A DNA stretch of 43,502 bases, from the NCBI GenBank assembly GCA_015068735.1, contig SVJW01000010.1, positions 4,013 to 47,514 on the forward strand, written 5' to 3'. This document shows positions 42,063-43,502 of this stretch, piece after piece (the stretch's first letter is position 1; each line of letters opens with the position of its first letter). Below the pieces are notes generated by a model that worked only from the letters and a program-made list of their open reading frames with translations, was not told the DNA's origin and did no database searches. Position numbers and translations under genes: made by a program. This DNA comes from Oscillospiraceae bacterium (lineage in GTDB: Bacteria > Bacillota > Clostridia > UMGS1883).

Positions 42063-42628
42063 GTTTTTATAAGATTGCCGCAAAGATTTTATACGGTATA
42101 TTTAAAGTATTTACGCTTTTTAAAGCAAGAGGTAAAGAAAATATCCCCGAGGAGGGCGCATTTTTACTCTGCTCAAACCACAGGGCTTATAAGGATGCTG
42201 TTCTGATTGCCATAAGCTGTAAAAGGCAACTTACTTTCATGGCGAAAGACAGTCTTTTTAAAAAACCGGTATTGGGTTGGATTATAAAAGCGTTGGGGGC
42301 ATTTCCAATCAGACGCGGAAAAGGTGATGCCGCAGCCGTAATGGCAACTCTCAAAATTATGAAAAAGGGCGAGCCTACTCTTATTTTTCCCGAAGGTACA
42401 AGAATGAAAAACGGGGAGAGGAAGCAGGTTAATTCAGGTATTGTACGCCTTGCAATTCAATGCGGTGTGCCGATTGTACCTGCATATCTTACCTGGAATT
42501 CTGTTACATACGGAAAGCCTATAAATTACGACGAATATACGGAAAGCGTTCACGACGGTGATGCTATGCAGTCTCTTGCCGATGAACTTATGGATACAAT
42601 ATACTCTTTGGGGGAGAAAAATGAGTAA
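42059..42628 (+). CDS. plsC: 1-acyl-sn-glycerol-3-phosphate acyltransferase (PlsC family)
   Basis: A 189-residue membrane-associated acyltransferase that makes phosphatidic acid. Catalytic NHRAYKDA gives the family HxxxxD motif (NHRAYKD), followed by MAKDSLFKKPVLGWIIKALGAFPIRRGK, the acceptor-binding LIFPEGTRMKNGERK and VPIVPAYL. The N-terminus is hydrophobic/basic rather than a true membrane span. It starts inside the cmk stop and its end overlaps the ispH start by 8 bases. Confidence 0.92.
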   Translation: MSFYKIAAKILYGIFKVFTLFKARGKENIPEEGAFLLCSNHRAYKDAVLIAISCKRQLTFMAKDSLFKKPVLGWIIKALGAFPIRRGKGDAAAVMATLKIMKKGEPTLIFPEGTRMKNGERKQVNSGIVRLAIQCGVPIVPAYLTWNSVTYGKPINYDEYTESVHDGDAMQSLADELMDTIYSLGEKNE

Positions 42629-43502
42629 AACCGTAAAAATAGCCGAAAAGGCAGGATTCTGCTTCGGTGTAAGCCGCGCTGTGAGAATAGCACAGGAGGG
42701 AATTGACAGCGGTAAGAAAATCGCTACATTAGGTCCTATTATTCATAACAGTGCCGTTGTTGAATCTTTCAACAGACAAGGTGCCAGAATTATTGAAAGT
42801 CCGCAGGATGCCAGACAGGGCGAAACGGTAATCATACGAAGTCACGGCATAAAAAAGAGTGAACAGGAAGCCTTAGAGAAAAACGGAATTGATTTTATTG
42901 ATGCAACATGCCCTTTCGTGAAGAAAATTCATAACATCGTTTCAGAGGCTTATAAGAAAGATTATGACATTATAATCATAGGAGATAAGAACCATCCCGA
43001 GGTTATAGGAATCAATGGTTGGTGTGAGAATTCTGCCACTGTCATAGAAAGCGAAGAACAAGCAGAAAATTTAGCATTTCAGGATGAAAAAAATACATAT
43101 ATTGTAGCACAAACAACATTTGAACGCGAATTATGGAAAAAAATTACGAAAATTATAAAAAACACTTGCCAAAGTGCCATAGTTTTTGATACAATATGTA
43201 GTGCTACGAATGAACGACAGAAATACGCTGCTGAACTTGCAAAAGAGAGTGATGTATTTGTTGTTGTCGGCGGCAGGCACAGTTCAAATACCAAGAAGCT
43301 GTACCAGATCGCCGCACCGCTTTCCAAGCACGTTTTTTTGGTGGAGGAAGCAGGTGAACTGCCAAAAGATATTATGTCTCTTGGCGATTCGTTCGGTATA
43401 ACCGCCGGTGCATCGACACCGGAGCATATAATTAAGGAGGTTTTAGAAACCATGGTAGAAGAAAAAAACACTAATATTCAAGGAAATGGAGAGCCCACAT
43501 TT
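42621..43502 (+). CDS. ispH: 4-hydroxy-3-methylbut-2-enyl diphosphate reductase, 5' part of a probable IspH-ribosomal protein S1 fusion
   Basis: At least 294 residues, open at the right edge. IspH makes IPP and DMAPP in the last step of the MEP isoprenoid pathway. The [4Fe-4S] cysteines are Cys14 (AGFCFGV), Cys97 (ATCPF) and Cys193 (CSATNERQ). Substrate-binding His/Thr/Ser/Asn segments are IIHNSAVV, GDKNHPEV, AQTTFE and GGRHSSNTKKL. The IspH fold ends near ITAGASTPEHIIKEVLETM, about 280 residues. The frame then continues without a stop into an acidic linker (VEEKNTNIQGNGEPTF) to the window end. In many Clostridia IspH is fused here to ribosomal protein S1 repeats; the S1 part lies outside. 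The start overlaps plsC by 8 bases; GGGGGAG is its ribosome site. Confidence 0.93.
   Translation, partial: MSKTVKIAEKAGFCFGVSRAVRIAQEGIDSGKKIATLGPIIHNSAVVESFNRQGARIIESPQDARQGETVIIRSHGIKKSEQEALEKNGIDFIDATCPFVKKIHNIVSEAYKKDYDIIIIGDKNHPEVIGINGWCENSATVIESEEQAENLAFQDEKNTYIVAQTTFERELWKKITKIIKNTCQSAIVFDTICSATNERQKYAAELAKESDVFVVVGGRHSSNTKKLYQIAAPLSKHVFLVEEAGELPKDIMSLGDSFGITAGASTPEHIIKEVLETMVEEKNTNIQGNGEPTF

Overview
The window looks like chromosomal DNA from a low-G+C Gram-positive anaerobe of the class Clostridia, probably a gut-type lineage; I cannot name the genus. The evidence is the A+T-rich composition, strong Shine-Dalgarno sites, TTGNNN-N17-TATAAT promoters, a class III fructose-1,6-bisphosphatase, a methionine synthase split from its reactivation domain, mini-RNase III, a transketolase split into two genes, and a cmk-plsC-ispH order in which ispH runs on past the normal IspH end. 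Coding density is high. I see no prophage, IS transposase, rRNA, tRNA gene or CRISPR array.

Left part (1-13108). A cytosolic Cu/Zn superoxide dismutase-like gene converges on a minus-strand one-carbon operon (metF, MetH reactivation domain, metH). Next comes a plus-strand run of membrane proteins (YgjV family, MATE exporter, AzlC/AzlD) ending with sfsA. A secreted SGNH lipase/esterase follows on the minus strand. Upstream of it is a 520-bp non-coding stretch holding an array of seven small hairpins separated by GTGAAAT/ATTTCAC spacers, a long-stem terminator and partial copies of the tmRNA 3' end. Then comes a minus-strand RNA-quality-control cluster: secG, rnr (RNase R), smpB and ssrA (tmRNA, predicted tag ANNKVAYAA). 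rnr and smpB overlap by 92 bp.

Middle part (13236-32732). Here transcription units alternate in strand: an SLH-domain M13 metallopeptidase, an ABC exporter, an EamA transporter, a divergent pair of carbohydrate enzymes (a GH106-like protein and a GH13 enzyme), an operon of aminotransferase, metallophosphoesterase, TIM-barrel isomerase and permuted papain-like hydrolase, then fbp, a ZIP metal transporter, an operon of YkgJ-type protein, Ppx/GppA and TrmL, and a YitT protein. Most convergent pairs share one long-stem terminator that can work in both directions.

Right part (32878-43502). One long plus-strand operon runs cysE, cysS, mrnC, two transketolase halves, pcrA, a methyltransferase, an HI0933-type flavoprotein, cmk, plsC and ispH, with short gaps or ATGA overlaps and no terminator that I can see. 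cysE seems to start at an AUU codon. The ispH frame is still open at the window edge, as expected for an IspH-ribosomal protein S1 fusion.

The items most worth a second look are the GTGAAAT hairpin array, the repeated tmRNA-end fragments beside ssrA, the AUU start of cysE, and the basic RNase R tail encoded inside smpB.
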